Notes: a model not told the origin generated them from the sequence alone. 64,000 nt of DNA from Fulvivirga sp. (GCA_028280565.1 JANQLQ010000006.1:1-64000); one strand, 5' to 3'. Positions 7,814 to 17,994 are shown, counted from the first letter of the stretch. A program made the numbers and translations.

Positions 7814-10093
7814 CTAGGGATTGACACGCTCATCGGTAAGCTGTGACCAAAGCTGCTGATAATTAGGATTATTGGGGAACAGTTGGATCAACCGGCGGGC
7901 GTATTGTTTTGCTTTATCCGGGTTGCTTTTCTTCGTACTTTGTAAAAATACCATGGCATAAAGAAGGCCTTCATCCTGGGGATGAAACTGCAAGCCTTCT
8001 TCAAAGGTCGTTTCCGCTTTGGTAACTTCTTGCTGATTTTGGTAGAGCAGCCCGAGGTTGTAAAATACCCTGGCATTGTCTTTTTGCAATGTCAAGGCAT
8101 GTTCAAGTTGTTGGATAGCTTCCGCTGTGCGATTTTGTTCCGCATAAAGGAGGCCAAGCGAGTAATAAGTCCCTGCAAATCCTGGTTCTTGTTCTATGAC
8201 TTTCTTAAAGGTATCTTCGGCCTTTTGAACACTTCCTTTCTGATAATACAAGTTAGCAAGATTGATCCTGGACATATTGTTATAGTTGTCCATACTCACT
8301 GCCCTTTCATAGGCCATTATAGCAGAGTCCACTTGTCCTATTTTTTGATAATACAGCGCTTTATGGGCTTGTCCACCGGGAAAATCTGCTGTAGCCATAA
8401 GATATTGGTAAAATTCTCTTTTCGACTTTTGGTATGCTGTGCTATACTCGGCGGGAATTTGATCTAAAGGAAGGCCTGCCAGGGCCTCAAATGTTTTAAT
8501 ACGCACTGCACGACTTTCATCGGCCAATCCTTTGAACAAGTACTGGGTAAAATAAAGCGGTGCTACCTGGTCCAAAGCGTCGGTAGCGGCGGCCCTGACT
8601 AATGGCGCCTCGTCTTCCAGGTATTTCAAGATACCCTTTATCGTATTTTCATCTTGGTAACGCGACAGGTAGACCACCCCTGTGGCCCGTGCAATGGGCG
8701 GCTCCCCGGGGTCACTCACCAACTGGTGTAACATGGCAATGGCCGAAGTATCCCAAGCCCTACCCATAGCCAGCGCCTTGGAGAAATGATCATCATTTGG
8801 CTCACCATACCAGTTTATGAATGCCTCCAGGGCCCACTGATCATCTTTATCTTCATGGCACATGGTACAAGCATTAGGTGTACCATACTCAACACTTAGA
8901 TCCGGCCTAGGTACACGGAAACTATGATCCCGTCTAAAATCATTCACCATATAATACTTACCCGGCATATGGCAATTGATGCAGGAAGCACCTTCTGAAC
9001 CAGGCTTGTGGCGTACATGTTCCAGGGCATCATACTTGGGCGCCTCATGGCAATTGATACACAAGCTATTTCCCGTAGCCTTAAGCTCTAGGCTGTGGGC
9101 ATCATGACAATCTGTGCAAGTGACGTTGTTCATGTACATTTTGCTTTGCACAAAAGAACCCCACACGTAAACCTCGTCCAAGATCTGGCCATCAGCATGG
9201 TACACGCGTTCCGTTAGCAATTGTGGATAATAATGATCCATAAGACCGCCCTGCCAGTTATAAGCGAGGGTGAGTTGCTCCCGGCGAATGTGACAGCGCC
9301 CACAAGCATCTACCAACTCTTTGGGTTGGGTGATGTTGGTCATGAACTTTATCCCCGGAGATGAACCTTTTTCATAACTAGGGTCAGTAACCGCTTGCAT
9401 GTGTTCCTTCCCGGGACCATGGCAAGCTTCACAGCTCACGTTGATAAGGGCATACGTGGTATGATAGCTATCTTCCTTTTCGTTGAAATTCTTTTTTACA
9501 TTCGTAGAATGACAATCGGAACACATGGTATTCCAATTCATCGCCCCCCGGGACCAGTGCAGCCATTCTTCGTGAACCACTTTTAGGTCCGGGTAAAGGT
9601 CAAACCATTTCTTTTCTTCTGTATCCCACGCTGTGCTTAAGCATTGGTATTTCCCACCCGGGAAGGCCACAATGTATTGTTGTAAAGGTTCTACGCCATA
9701 GGTATACACTACCTTGTAGTCTTGATAAGTCCCATCGGGGCCTTCGGTATTCACCCAAAATTCCTCTCCCTTCCGATAAAAATAAGACTTCATGCCTTCG
9801 TTTGTCACGTAAGACACCCCGGTAAAATCACCCAAAACCGTTTGCTCGTTGGCGGTTTGCATGGCCAGGTCATGGTGAGACCCCTGCCATAATTGGTATT
9901 CTCCCTGGTGGCAATCCATACATTTCTCCGACCCTACGAAATCCTGGTCACTCACAAATGTAGAGGGAAGGTGGCTAAAGGGTGGGGGGTCCGGAGCCCC
10001 GGCCCTGTCCTGGCAAGCATAATATATACTACCTGTAAAAAGACCTAAAGCAATAAAAAATAAGATATGGGTTGTCTTAAAAGAGCGTTTCAT
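7814..10093 (-). CDS. Octaheme cytochrome c with HEAT and TPR repeats
   Basis: There are eight CxxCH heme-attachment motifs, at residues 58, 191, 221, 264, 326, 345, 371 and 409. The N-terminus is a signal sequence ending in YYAC (Cys27), a possible though weak lipobox. After the last heme, residues about 430-570 form HEAT-like repeats (ATGVVYLSRY, APLVRAAATDALDQV) and about 600-745 form TPR units (NMSRINLANLYYQKGSVQKAE, TYYSLGLLYAEQNRTAEAI). The doubled-CXXCH arrangement suggests an envelope electron-transfer or reductase protein; the substrate cannot be told. The tail may assemble it with partner proteins. It is followed 128 bp downstream by the sirtuin. Confidence 0.93.
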   Translation of the reverse strand: MKRSFKTTHILFFIALGLFTGSIYYACQDRAGAPDPPPFSHLPSTFVSDQDFVGSEKCMDCHQGEYQLWQGSHHDLAMQTANEQTVLGDFTGVSYVTNEGMKSYFYRKGEEFWVNTEGPDGTYQDYKVVYTYGVEPLQQYIVAFPGGKYQCLSTAWDTEEKKWFDLYPDLKVVHEEWLHWSRGAMNWNTMCSDCHSTNVKKNFNEKEDSYHTTYALINVSCEACHGPGKEHMQAVTDPSYEKGSSPGIKFMTNITQPKELVDACGRCHIRREQLTLAYNWQGGLMDHYYPQLLTERVYHADGQILDEVYVWGSFVQSKMYMNNVTCTDCHDAHSLELKATGNSLCINCHEAPKYDALEHVRHKPGSEGASCINCHMPGKYYMVNDFRRDHSFRVPRPDLSVEYGTPNACTMCHEDKDDQWALEAFINWYGEPNDDHFSKALAMGRAWDTSAIAMLHQLVSDPGEPPIARATGVVYLSRYQDENTIKGILKYLEDEAPLVRAAATDALDQVAPLYFTQYLFKGLADESRAVRIKTFEALAGLPLDQIPAEYSTAYQKSKREFYQYLMATADFPGGQAHKALYYQKIGQVDSAIMAYERAVSMDNYNNMSRINLANLYYQKGSVQKAEDTFKKVIEQEPGFAGTYYSLGLLYAEQNRTAEAIQQLEHALTLQKDNARVFYNLGLLYQNQQEVTKAETTFEEGLQFHPQDEGLLYAMVFLQSTKKSNPDKAKQYARRLIQLFPNNPNYQQLWSQLTDERVNP

Positions 10094-10275
10094 CGACTGC
10101 GTAATCTACGTAATATGTTAATGATTATGCAGGCTTTTAAACTGTTTTATTTAACAAAACAATATGAGTTTGGTCACCTCGTGTTCTCGATAAGTCGGCC
10201 TTTGGCTATTTGTCCCTATACCCTACACGGCTTCTATAGACTTACGATCCAATATCACGCCTCGATACTAGGGAA

Positions 10276-10989
10276 CTAGATCCCCAGGGAGGTACGCGTT
10301 GACCAAATCTCGTAAATGGGATCTCCCTTGCTGCTTTTCCCGCTATGGTGCCATTTTCCTTCTTTCAATTCAAAGCTGAAGGGGAGTTCCGCCCCCACAC
10401 GGGTGTTATCACGTGAAAAGAATTCGATACGTTCTGTGTACACACCTTTGACGGTAGTGTAAGTTCCGCCACCCGTACCCAAAAACTCTCCTGTTTCGCT
10501 ATTATAAGCAATCCATTGAAAGCGTGTACCTGATAAGATCTTCATCGTTTTTCGCGCGCCCGGTTGGCGGTTACGCATTTCACCATTTCTCTGCCTGCCT
10601 GTGATCAGCCAAGCCCCGGCAAGTTTCCCGGGCTTGCCTTTATCCACCTGCTGCCACTGGGTGTCGCGAAACGATAGACCTGCTTTGGTCTTTTTGATCG
10701 GATACCTCTCCTGCTTGCCTACTTTATCTTTTTCTTTGGTGTGAAACTCCCAAGTTAATTGTACCATCCCTTGGTCGTCCAGGGCCCATTTACCTCCTTC
10801 GGTATACTCAAATTGCTGCTGTTGATAGTAGGCGATACTAAAATGATCTTTGGAAATGATCCATACCGCTTTGGTACCTCCGGGGCTTGTTTCTTCCCAA
10901 GCTCCCACAAGATCACTTTCTTTTTGTCCCATCAGGGGAACTGTGGCTAGGATTAGTATTGCCGCCACAAAATTTCTAAAGGCTGTCAT
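10276..10989 (-). CDS. Secreted lipocalin-like hypothetical protein
   Basis: After a signal peptide (FVAAILILATVPLMGQ) the mature protein appears to contain two similar beta-rich halves: one begins DLVGAWEETSPGG, the other KLAGAWLITGRQRNG. This 'G-x-W' start is common in lipocalin-like domains of Bacteroidota. No catalytic motif is visible. I chose the ATG at 10989 because it directly precedes the signal peptide; the longer frame to 11034 adds a hydrophilic leader. It is 55 bp downstream of the barrel protein on the same strand, so they may be co-transcribed. Function unknown. Confidence 0.7.
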   Translation of the reverse strand: MTAFRNFVAAILILATVPLMGQKESDLVGAWEETSPGGTKAVWIISKDHFSIAYYQQQQFEYTEGGKWALDDQGMVQLTWEFHTKEKDKVGKQERYPIKKTKAGLSFRDTQWQQVDKGKPGKLAGAWLITGRQRNGEMRNRQPGARKTMKILSGTRFQWIAYNSETGEFLGTGGGTYTTVKGVYTERIEFFSRDNTRVGAELPFSFELKEGKWHHSGKSSKGDPIYEIWSTRTSLGI

Positions 10990-11044
10990 AGTTGATCTGT
11001 TTAGGATTATATGATCAGGGGTTCTTTTCTTCAACCGGGTTTTC

Positions 11045-12520
11045 CTAATTCCTTATTCTCACCCCTGTTTTAAATACTACTGGGTTGTTGTATACGCCAT
11101 CTTGGTTGTCGTGCAGGAAGTTATAGCTGATGATCGCCTGCATCTCCAGCCATTTGGTAATGTTGAATCTTCGCCCAATCCCTACTAGCAAGGTTTGGTC
11201 CCAAACACGACGGGTTTGGTCCATTTCCTGCTTGTTCCTGCTAATATTTTCTCCTTCTAGGTGGCCAAAAAAGTTTTTAAACACCATATGATTGGCAAAA
11301 ACACCATAACCATACGTATCGTCTCCATAGGCACTGATTTGCCGGTTGCTTTCTTCAAACTGCGCCCTGTAAATGCCGGTTATGCCCACTTCAAAAAGTT
11401 TATTGATACGGTAGCCTACCAGTGGTGCCAAATCGATATTGACAGGATTGGTTTGGGTAACATTGAAGTTACCGCCAAAAACAAGTCTTTTCCCCAGTGG
11501 CTCATCTTCTAGCGAGGATCTCTTTTTCGCCGTGCTTAGATCATTGCTGTTAGGCACATAGCTGTATTTTTTCTTGAGTTCACCCATTTGGGACTGTACT
11601 TGCTGGATCTTATCTGCATGTTGCGTAATATATTCCCTTGCCTGCGAGGCCATTTTTTCTTTGAGCTGCTGCTTAGCCATGGCTTGTTGTAACTCTTGCT
11701 GTGTTTTTTCAAGCTGGCCCTTATATTCCTCCAGCTTTCCTAGCTCTCCCTGGTCCCCAAGATTTTCAAAACCTTCAGCATTCTTTAACATTTCCTCCGC
11801 CCTTTGCTCTACCTGGCCCGAAATATTTGCCCTGCCTGCCGAATCTAGTTTTACACCCGTAACATCAGCCCCTAATTCTTCTTTTAAGGCAGCACCTGCT
11901 TTATTCTTCGCATGCCCCCGGAGCTGCGAGGTTAATGTGGAGTCTAATTGAACCTCGGGTACCTCCATACCTAGCTCGTCCCCTAGCCTGTCCCGGGACA
12001 CTCCTTGGACATGATCCACGGCCTGTTGTGTTAAGGTAGAATCCAACCGGACAGCGGGTATTTCTGCTTCCATTTCTTCTTCTAGCTTATTCTTAGCACT
12101 TTTCCCGAGTTCTTCTTTTGCCTGGTCAGCTAAAGTAGAGTCCAGCGCTACCCCCGGCAGGTCCGTGTGGGGTCTTAATGAGCGTTCCAAGGTATCAAGC
12201 GATTTATCGCGTAGCTCTTGCGTAAAGCGTGCACTATCTAACTCACCGGCCATCCCGGGAGCATGGCTCATTGCTCCAGGCGCCAATCGTTTTAAGCTGT
12301 CTTCTAATTTAGTTTGAACATACCTTTTGGCTTTTCGCAGGGCCTTTTGTTTTTCCAGTGAGTCCTTTTTCCAATACTTTTGATACTTTTTTTCTCTTTT
12401 CTTTTCGTCCTTAAATTTTGCTAGTTTCTGTTGATACTTTGGGGAAAGCTGGTGTTGAGACTGTGCATCACATATGCCGCCTACGAAGAGAATCAAGAAT
12501 ATGAGGGCAAAGTGTTTCAT
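11045..12520 (-). CDS. Envelope protein: 33-residue LDSTL repeats plus outer-membrane barrel-like domain
   Basis: I do not recognise a named family. A signal peptide (to about 20) is followed by a Lys/Glu-rich helix. Repeats then start with Leu-Asp-Ser at residues 94, 126, 159, 192 and 225, the last four exactly 33 residues apart. A Gln/Glu-rich coiled coil (about 255-315) follows. The C-terminal 145 residues alternate polar and hydrophobic residues with many aromatics (RLVFGGNFNVTQTNPVNIDL, LVGIGRRFNITKWLEMQAII) and end in VRIRN, as expected for outer-membrane strands. I infer a periplasmic helical stalk tethered to a small barrel. Confidence 0.7.
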   Translation of the reverse strand: MKHFALIFLILFVGGICDAQSQHQLSPKYQQKLAKFKDEKKREKKYQKYWKKDSLEKQKALRKAKRYVQTKLEDSLKRLAPGAMSHAPGMAGELDSARFTQELRDKSLDTLERSLRPHTDLPGVALDSTLADQAKEELGKSAKNKLEEEMEAEIPAVRLDSTLTQQAVDHVQGVSRDRLGDELGMEVPEVQLDSTLTSQLRGHAKNKAGAALKEELGADVTGVKLDSAGRANISGQVEQRAEEMLKNAEGFENLGDQGELGKLEEYKGQLEKTQQELQQAMAKQQLKEKMASQAREYITQHADKIQQVQSQMGELKKKYSYVPNSNDLSTAKKRSSLEDEPLGKRLVFGGNFNVTQTNPVNIDLAPLVGYRINKLFEVGITGIYRAQFEESNRQISAYGDDTYGYGVFANHMVFKNFFGHLEGENISRNKQEMDQTRRVWDQTLLVGIGRRFNITKWLEMQAIISYNFLHDNQDGVYNNPVVFKTGVRIRN

Positions 12521-12624
12521 GGGTTCTAACCAAATATAACATATTTGAAAATGAGAATGCCATGCCCACTCAAATTTTCTTTGTACCGGGCAAATTACGT
12601 GATCAATAAAATAATAGAGCTTAT

Positions 12625-13464
12625 TTATTTTACTAAATCGGGATACGTGATAAGTTGGATCTTCATCTCTTGGACCACTTTTTTCACCCGGCTACTTAGG
12701 AATAACGCCGTAACGTTGGCACGATCTTCCGCCACATTTTTATAGCCTCGGTGGCCGAATCCCCTGAGCTCCGGGGTGTCTAACCCGGGATGGTCTAAGA
12801 AATAATAATCACCGGGCGTCATGCTTTCCAACATTTCGATAAATGCTTTTTCTTTATTACGTTCGGTGCCCGGCTTAAAGTGATACGTGACCTTTTTTAC
12901 CCCTATTGCCGAGGGAAAAATGTCCAACCCGTATTCTTTGCCCAATTCTTCAAATAAGGAACGGAGTTCTTTACTTAGGCTCGTGAAACCCATGTGATCG
13001 GTAATGTGGGAGATACGGGGTAATGTATTCACCGCTTGTTGTATTTGTGCCCTAAGCTCTTTCTCCACCTCTTCCATGTCCAGCTCTTGTTCCATCAATG
13101 AAAGCTCCTCGTATCCTTCTGTTGGCCAAACCATGGGAAGAAAATAACCATTCTCATCTACAAAAGATCTTCCGGCTGTCAACGGGCGTGATTTTACGTG
13201 GTCCCATTCGCTGGTCAGCGCCAGGTGGATACCCACATCGAGTCCCGGGGTTTCTTGCAGGAGCTTCGCTGCCTCCAGGTACCATGGGCCGGTGACCATC
13301 ACCTCAACGGTGGTCATGATCCCCTCTTTGAATGACCGTATACAGGCTTCATTGACAGACTGTGCTATACCCATATCATCTCCCCTTACCACCAAGCGTA
13401 TTGGGCGATCTTGACCATAAGATGTAGAGAATAAGAACATTAAAAAAATAACAAGCTTATGCAT
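12625..13464 (-). CDS. Secreted YdjC/ChbG-like carbohydrate deacetylase
   Basis: A signal peptide (MHKLVIFLMFLFSTSYGQ) precedes a YdjC-fold catalytic domain. Family motifs are visible: RLVVRGDDMGIAQSVNEAC with the Asp-Asp metal ligands, LDVGIHLALTSEWDHVK, and the SHITDHMGF histidine motif. ChbG removes an acetyl group from chitooligosaccharides and HpnK acts on a hopanoid sugar; both are zinc enzymes. Export is unusual compared with cytoplasmic ChbG and points to extracellular or periplasmic glycan. It is divergent from the GH3 lipoprotein at 13706, but a functional link is inference. Confidence 0.85.
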   Translation of the reverse strand: MHKLVIFLMFLFSTSYGQDRPIRLVVRGDDMGIAQSVNEACIRSFKEGIMTTVEVMVTGPWYLEAAKLLQETPGLDVGIHLALTSEWDHVKSRPLTAGRSFVDENGYFLPMVWPTEGYEELSLMEQELDMEEVEKELRAQIQQAVNTLPRISHITDHMGFTSLSKELRSLFEELGKEYGLDIFPSAIGVKKVTYHFKPGTERNKEKAFIEMLESMTPGDYYFLDHPGLDTPELRGFGHRGYKNVAEDRANVTALFLSSRVKKVVQEMKIQLITYPDLVK

Positions 13465-13705
13465 AAGTCGATTTTAATCCTTAATCATCCCTTGGGCAAC
13501 AAGTATTCACTTGATTGTCCCTTGAAACACTTTGAAACAACATTGGTTTTTCCAAAAGAGACTATTGTTGCAATTTCCTAACCTATTAAGTGTCAAAAGT
13601 TTTAACAATTTTAGGCTATGTAGGGCAAAATTGGGATTACCTCGCTAAACGCTTTTTAGTTTCTACCAATACTGTTAAGTTCGAAAAGTTTAATCTTTTA
13701 AAAAA

Positions 13706-15991
13706 ATGCGCATATCACACTTTTTTCTATACATACTAGGGCTAGTTTTGATCTTACCAGCTTGTGAGCCGTCGGAACAACCCTCCACTCCTTCTTTTTC
13801 AGAAAGACGAAACCTCGAAAGGACAGATAATGCTGAAATTGAGTCTAAGATCGACCAGCTCTTAGCCGAGATGACCTTGGAGGAAAAGATCGGTCAAATG
13901 ATGCAGATCAACAACTCGGAGTACTCACTTTCAGAAAATAGGGGTACTCATTTTGGTGCGCCACCCGATGTACAGGTCTCTATTGATACCACCAAGCTGA
14001 TCACCTTTATTGAAAAGTACAAGATAGGCTCCTTTTTGAATGGTGTAGCCGTTTCCAAGGAGCGCTGGAGGGATTATTCCCAGCAGTTACAAGAAGTGAA
14101 TATGCGCTACAACAGGCTCAAGATCCCTATTATTTACGGGGTGGATCATATGCATGGCGCTAATTATCTCGAAAATAGTACGATCTTCCCACACAGCATC
14201 AACATAGCGGCTACGTTCCGAACACAATTTTCAACCGACGAGGCCGTGGCAGTAGGACAGGAAACGGCAGCCATAGGACATCATTGGATTTTTTGCCCCG
14301 TGGTGGACCTGGGAGCAAACCCGGTATGGCCACGGTTTTATGAAACTTACGGGGAAGACCCTTACCTATCGTCCGTAATGGGGGCAGCTTATGTCAAAGG
14401 CTTGCAAGATAATGTCAACACGGCGCCCTACCGGCAGGCTGCCACGGCTAAGCATTTCATCGGCTATTCAGACCCCGACAATGGATGGGACCGTACCCCG
14501 GCGGATATCTCGGACCAAAGGCTACAAGAATTTTTTGTTCCTCCATTCCAAGCATTGGTAGACGCGGGGATCAAGAGTTTCATGATCAACGGGGGCGAAG
14601 TGAGCGGGATACCGGTACATGCCTCTTACGAGTTGCTCACCGCTTTGCTTCGTGACCAAATGGGGTTCAAAGGCGTAGTAGTCACCGATTGGGAAGACGT
14701 TGTACGACTGCACTCTCAACATAAGGTGGCTAAAGACATGAAGGAAGCTACCTATAAAGCCGTCATGGCCGGTATCGATATGTCCATGACGCCTTACACC
14801 ACGAACTTCTTCGATGCGCTGAAGGAATTAGTAGAGGAAGGCCGGGTGCCACTTGAACGGATCGACCTTTCCGTGGCCAGGGTACTGCGATTAAAATTAG
14901 AGCTCGGCCTTTTCGAAGATCCATACCCAGTACAAACCAACCCGCCGGCCACACGTAGCGAGGAGAACGTAAAAAATGCACTGGAAGCAGCACGAGAGTC
15001 GTTGGTATTGATAAAAAACGAAGGCATACTTCCTTTAGCCAAGGACACCCGCAAACTGGTCGTCGCCGGGATGAATGCTGATTCCAAACGTGGGTTAAGT
15101 GGTGGCTGGACATTACGTTGGATACCCGACTCGGATGACCTGTTTCCCAGCTACGTACCTACTGTTTTCAGCGCATTAAAAAAAGAATTTGACCAAACAC
15201 AGGTGGAGTTAGCCACGGCAGCAGATATTGCGAGTAAGGCCACCAATGCAGACGCTATTATTTTAGCCGTAGGTGAGGAGCCCTATTCGGAAACGCCCGG
15301 AAACATTTATGATATGAACCTGGACAAAGATCAACAGGACCTTATAAAAAGAGCGCAAGCTACCGGTAAACCCGTGATCTTAATCATGGTAGCGGGCAGG
15401 CCCCGGTTAGTTACGGAGCTACTTCCCGAAACTGGCGCCTTTCTTTGGGCAGGTCTCCCGGGTTTCGAAGGGGGCACCGCCATTGCCGAGGTATTAAGCG
15501 GAAAGGTAAATCCCAGTGGGAAAATGCCTTTCACCTACCCCGCATTTGTCAGCCATTGGTATCCCTACAATCACAAAAATATGGAGCGGTTCTTTAGTCA
15601 TGCAGATTCTATGAATACCATAGCCGGGTTTGGGCACGGCCTAAGCTATACCTCCTTTAGTTACACCGATTTAAAACTGGATAAATCACAAATCACTGGA
15701 CAAGAAAGCACTACCGCCAGTATCACGATCACCAATACTGGGAACCGGGCCGGTAAAGAATCGGTATTATGGTTCGTTAAAGATGAGGTAGGTACGGTTA
15801 CACGTCCAGTAAGGGCGTTGAAACATTTTGAAAAAATAACGCTCCAGCCCGGCGAAAGTAAAACACTTACGTTCGAGGTCAATCCGCATGAGGACCTTTC
15901 TTATCCTAGTAAATCCGGGGAAAAGGTATTGGAGCCCGGGGATTTTAAGGTGATCTGCGGTGGACTGGAAAAGGCTTTTGTATTGAATTAA
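13706..15991 (+). CDS. GH3 exo-beta-glucosidase, lipoprotein
   Basis: The lipobox LILPAC puts the acylated cysteine at residue 20. The (beta/alpha)8 domain carries GVDHMHGANY, FCPVVDLGANPVWPR, YGEDPYLSSVMG and AKHFIGYSDPDNGWDRTPAD. The predicted nucleophile is Asp328 in VVVTDWED. The second domain includes KPVILIMVAGRPR and FGHGLSYTSFSY, and a fibronectin-like C-terminus ends the protein. The sequence most resembles beta-glucan exohydrolase-type GH3 enzymes (beta-1,3/1,4 glucosidase) rather than NagZ. Length 761 is typical for this class. The gene is alone on its strand, with 240 bp upstream for control. Confidence 0.93.
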   Translation: MRISHFFLYILGLVLILPACEPSEQPSTPSFSERRNLERTDNAEIESKIDQLLAEMTLEEKIGQMMQINNSEYSLSENRGTHFGAPPDVQVSIDTTKLITFIEKYKIGSFLNGVAVSKERWRDYSQQLQEVNMRYNRLKIPIIYGVDHMHGANYLENSTIFPHSINIAATFRTQFSTDEAVAVGQETAAIGHHWIFCPVVDLGANPVWPRFYETYGEDPYLSSVMGAAYVKGLQDNVNTAPYRQAATAKHFIGYSDPDNGWDRTPADISDQRLQEFFVPPFQALVDAGIKSFMINGGEVSGIPVHASYELLTALLRDQMGFKGVVVTDWEDVVRLHSQHKVAKDMKEATYKAVMAGIDMSMTPYTTNFFDALKELVEEGRVPLERIDLSVARVLRLKLELGLFEDPYPVQTNPPATRSEENVKNALEAARESLVLIKNEGILPLAKDTRKLVVAGMNADSKRGLSGGWTLRWIPDSDDLFPSYVPTVFSALKKEFDQTQVELATAADIASKATNADAIILAVGEEPYSETPGNIYDMNLDKDQQDLIKRAQATGKPVILIMVAGRPRLVTELLPETGAFLWAGLPGFEGGTAIAEVLSGKVNPSGKMPFTYPAFVSHWYPYNHKNMERFFSHADSMNTIAGFGHGLSYTSFSYTDLKLDKSQITGQESTTASITITNTGNRAGKESVLWFVKDEVGTVTRPVRALKHFEKITLQPGESKTLTFEVNPHEDLSYPSKSGEKVLEPGDFKVICGGLEKAFVLN

Positions 15992-16673
15992 TCATGAAGT
16001 GGTCTTGGATTGAGATATTGGATATTAGGCCTGTCTTAAGAGAGAACATCGACCTCGTTTGTGCCGGGGAATGTACCTTTTGATGCTGTCCAGGTAAGGC
16101 CAGCGCTCATCCTTAAAGGGGGACCAAACGTACCGTGGAGTGCCCCTTTGGGGGTGAGGGGCGCGATGGATCTGCTCAACTTGACCGCATTGATAAGCCG
16201 TTATTCTTCCTAGATTTCTAGGTCAATCAAGAGAAATATGGAAATTGTCATTAATCTTAACACGGGTAAGGTTTTTACCAATATTGTAAAACATCATGAA
16301 TGAACGATTTTCATTAAAAACTTTTTTGTGCAAAGAGATCAATGGCCTAGTCCTTCATAAGCAGCGATAGAGCTACTTTGTTATCCAAGGGTCACAAAGA
16401 ATGACACGGAAAGCAGAATGTATCCAAGAAGAGTACCATTGAAAACAAGCGAAAAACTCTTGAAGGTTTTGTTGGTTAAAGCACTTTTTACTTTGTTTTA
16501 TTGACATTTCCAATTCCTACAAACCTGGTCTATGGTATCAAAAGCCGATCATAAGATGTATACTTAATGATGGTTCTGTTAAAAGCCGGCACAAAGGATA
16601 TGGATAGTATCGATCACAAAACAAATTGTAAAGCAACTGGCTTACTTATTTTTTTGTTATCGAAATAAGCGGC
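15992..16673. other. Gene-free interval, one GC hairpin
   Basis: No protein-like frame is visible. A hairpin can form between AAAGGGG (16115-16121) and CCCCTTT (16143-16149), without a following T-run, so it is not a typical terminator. The rest is AT-rich and may hold the promoter of the gene at 16674. Confidence 0.45.
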
Positions 16674-17069
16674 ATGGAAGTAAACTTTACTATTACAAAA
16701 GGCAAGCAATACACGCTAATAACCGGCGAGGGGGAAAGAACGGATTTGACCTCCTTGATTGAAGGGACGAAAAAGATCCAGCAGATCGCGATGGAAAACG
16801 ATGCCGATTTCTTATTACTGGACTACAGGAAAGTGAAATTTTCCGTGCCTTACACCGAGGCATATAACATCGTAAAAATCTATGAACAAAAGATGCCTGT
16901 ATTTTCAAAACTGGTGATGGCAGCCGTGGTAAAAAAACTCGATTGGGAAATTGCTAAATTTTGGGAGTCCACCAGTAACAAAAGAGGCTACACTTTTAAA
17001 GTATTCAAACATATGAATGAAGCACAAAGTTGGCTCTCCGAAGAAATAAAAAGACGCTCACCTTTATAA
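16674..17069 (+). CDS. Small STAS/SpoIIAA-like cytoplasmic protein
   Basis: This 131-residue protein has no signal peptide. The pattern of a strand (DADFLLLDYRKVKF), a helix, a second strand (KLVMAAVVKK) and a C-terminal helix with FKVFKHMNEAQSWLSEE resembles the STAS-like SpoIIAA fold common in Bacteroidota, often annotated as hypothetical. The C-terminal part, with predicted strand TFKVF then NEAQSWL, is characteristic. No catalytic residue is apparent and the partner is unknown. Confidence 0.65.
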   Translation: MEVNFTITKGKQYTLITGEGERTDLTSLIEGTKKIQQIAMENDADFLLLDYRKVKFSVPYTEAYNIVKIYEQKMPVFSKLVMAAVVKKLDWEIAKFWESTSNKRGYTFKVFKHMNEAQSWLSEEIKRRSPL

Positions 17070-17304
17070 GCAGGCTATCTTACCTTTGCCCGGGCGTCTA
17101 GTCACACGTTAATTTGACAGGTAGGGTACATAACGAATTATACCTGCGGTATTAGGAAGTTCTCGATCCGCCAGTAATAGGCAAAGGGTAGTGGAAAAAA
17201 TAGAGGGTGGCCAACTGTCGACTTTAAGAACGAGATCAAAAAAAACAGCTGACCGTCCAATTACACTTAACTTAATATTAGTACCGGTTATTCATTGCTC
17301 AATT

Positions 17305-17703
17305 ATGTCACAAAAAATCGGTTCCGTAGCACTGCTGGTCTACGACTATGATGAGGCCATCGAATTCTACACAAAAAGACTAGGGTTTGTCCTGCTGGAA
17401 GATACCCTTCTTAGCGTTGACAAGCGCTGGGTTCGTGTAAGGCCTCCCGGGCCGAACGGAACAGATCTCTTACTGGCTAAGGCAGCTACCCCGGAACAAA
17501 AGGAAAAAGTAGGACACCAGGCTGGCGGCAGGGTATTTTTGTTTCTTCATACTGATAATTTTTGGCAAGACTACCATAAACTCACAACCAAGAAAGTACG
17601 CTTTTTGGAATCTCCCCGGGAAGAAGAATACGGTACGGTGGCAGTTTTTGAAGATCTTTATGGAAATAGATGGGATCTCTTGGAACTCAAAAAACCCAAC
17701 TAA
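17305..17703 (+). CDS. VOC-family (glyoxalase/bleomycin-resistance fold) protein
   Basis: The 132-residue protein shows the paired beta-alpha-beta-beta-beta modules of the vicinal oxygen chelate fold: VALLVYDYDEAIEFYTKRLGF at the start of module one and GGRVFLFLHTDNFWQDYHKL in module two. The end VAVFEDLYGNRWDLLEL carries the usual metal-ligand glutamate near the C-terminus. Substrate cannot be predicted. The ATG at 17305 places the first strand at the N-terminus; a GTG at 17191 would add 38 residues without family support. Confidence 0.88.
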   Translation: MSQKIGSVALLVYDYDEAIEFYTKRLGFVLLEDTLLSVDKRWVRVRPPGPNGTDLLLAKAATPEQKEKVGHQAGGRVFLFLHTDNFWQDYHKLTTKKVRFLESPREEEYGTVAVFEDLYGNRWDLLELKKPN

Positions 17704-17808
17704 GGACCTAAGGTGTCCTATAAATTAATCCAAAAGAGGTTGTAGCCGTAAAATTGACGTCAGCTAAATACTGATAGCTTTGGATTTTCAAAAACGTGAG
17801 TTAGATGT

Positions 17809-17935
17809 AAAAATAGGGCTAGGTTAAATGGTAAAGAAGGTCCCTTTGTGATTCTTCGAGCTTTGGCACCTTGGTACCCGAGGAAGCTTCGCCAACACCG
17901 CACAAATACACTAAAACTCACCAAGCTTACTAGCC
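17809..17935 (+). repeat. Dispersed repeat E, copy 2
   Basis: Direct copy of 6358-6485, shared through CCCTTTGTGATTCTT and CACCAAGCTTACTA. The palindromic middle is less well preserved here. Confidence 0.7.
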
Positions 17936-17994
17936 AAAACTACCCCGGGTAACATAAAAATGATAAATGGGGCATCATTGAAAATTTTAGTGTT

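Noticed and set aside
16115-16149. Terminator for the GH3 gene at 13706
   Set aside because: Hairpin is about 120 bp after the stop and lacks a T-run.
17191-17304. N-terminal extension of the VOC protein from GTG
   Set aside because: The 38 extra residues are absent from the fold; the ATG at 17305 fits the first beta strand.
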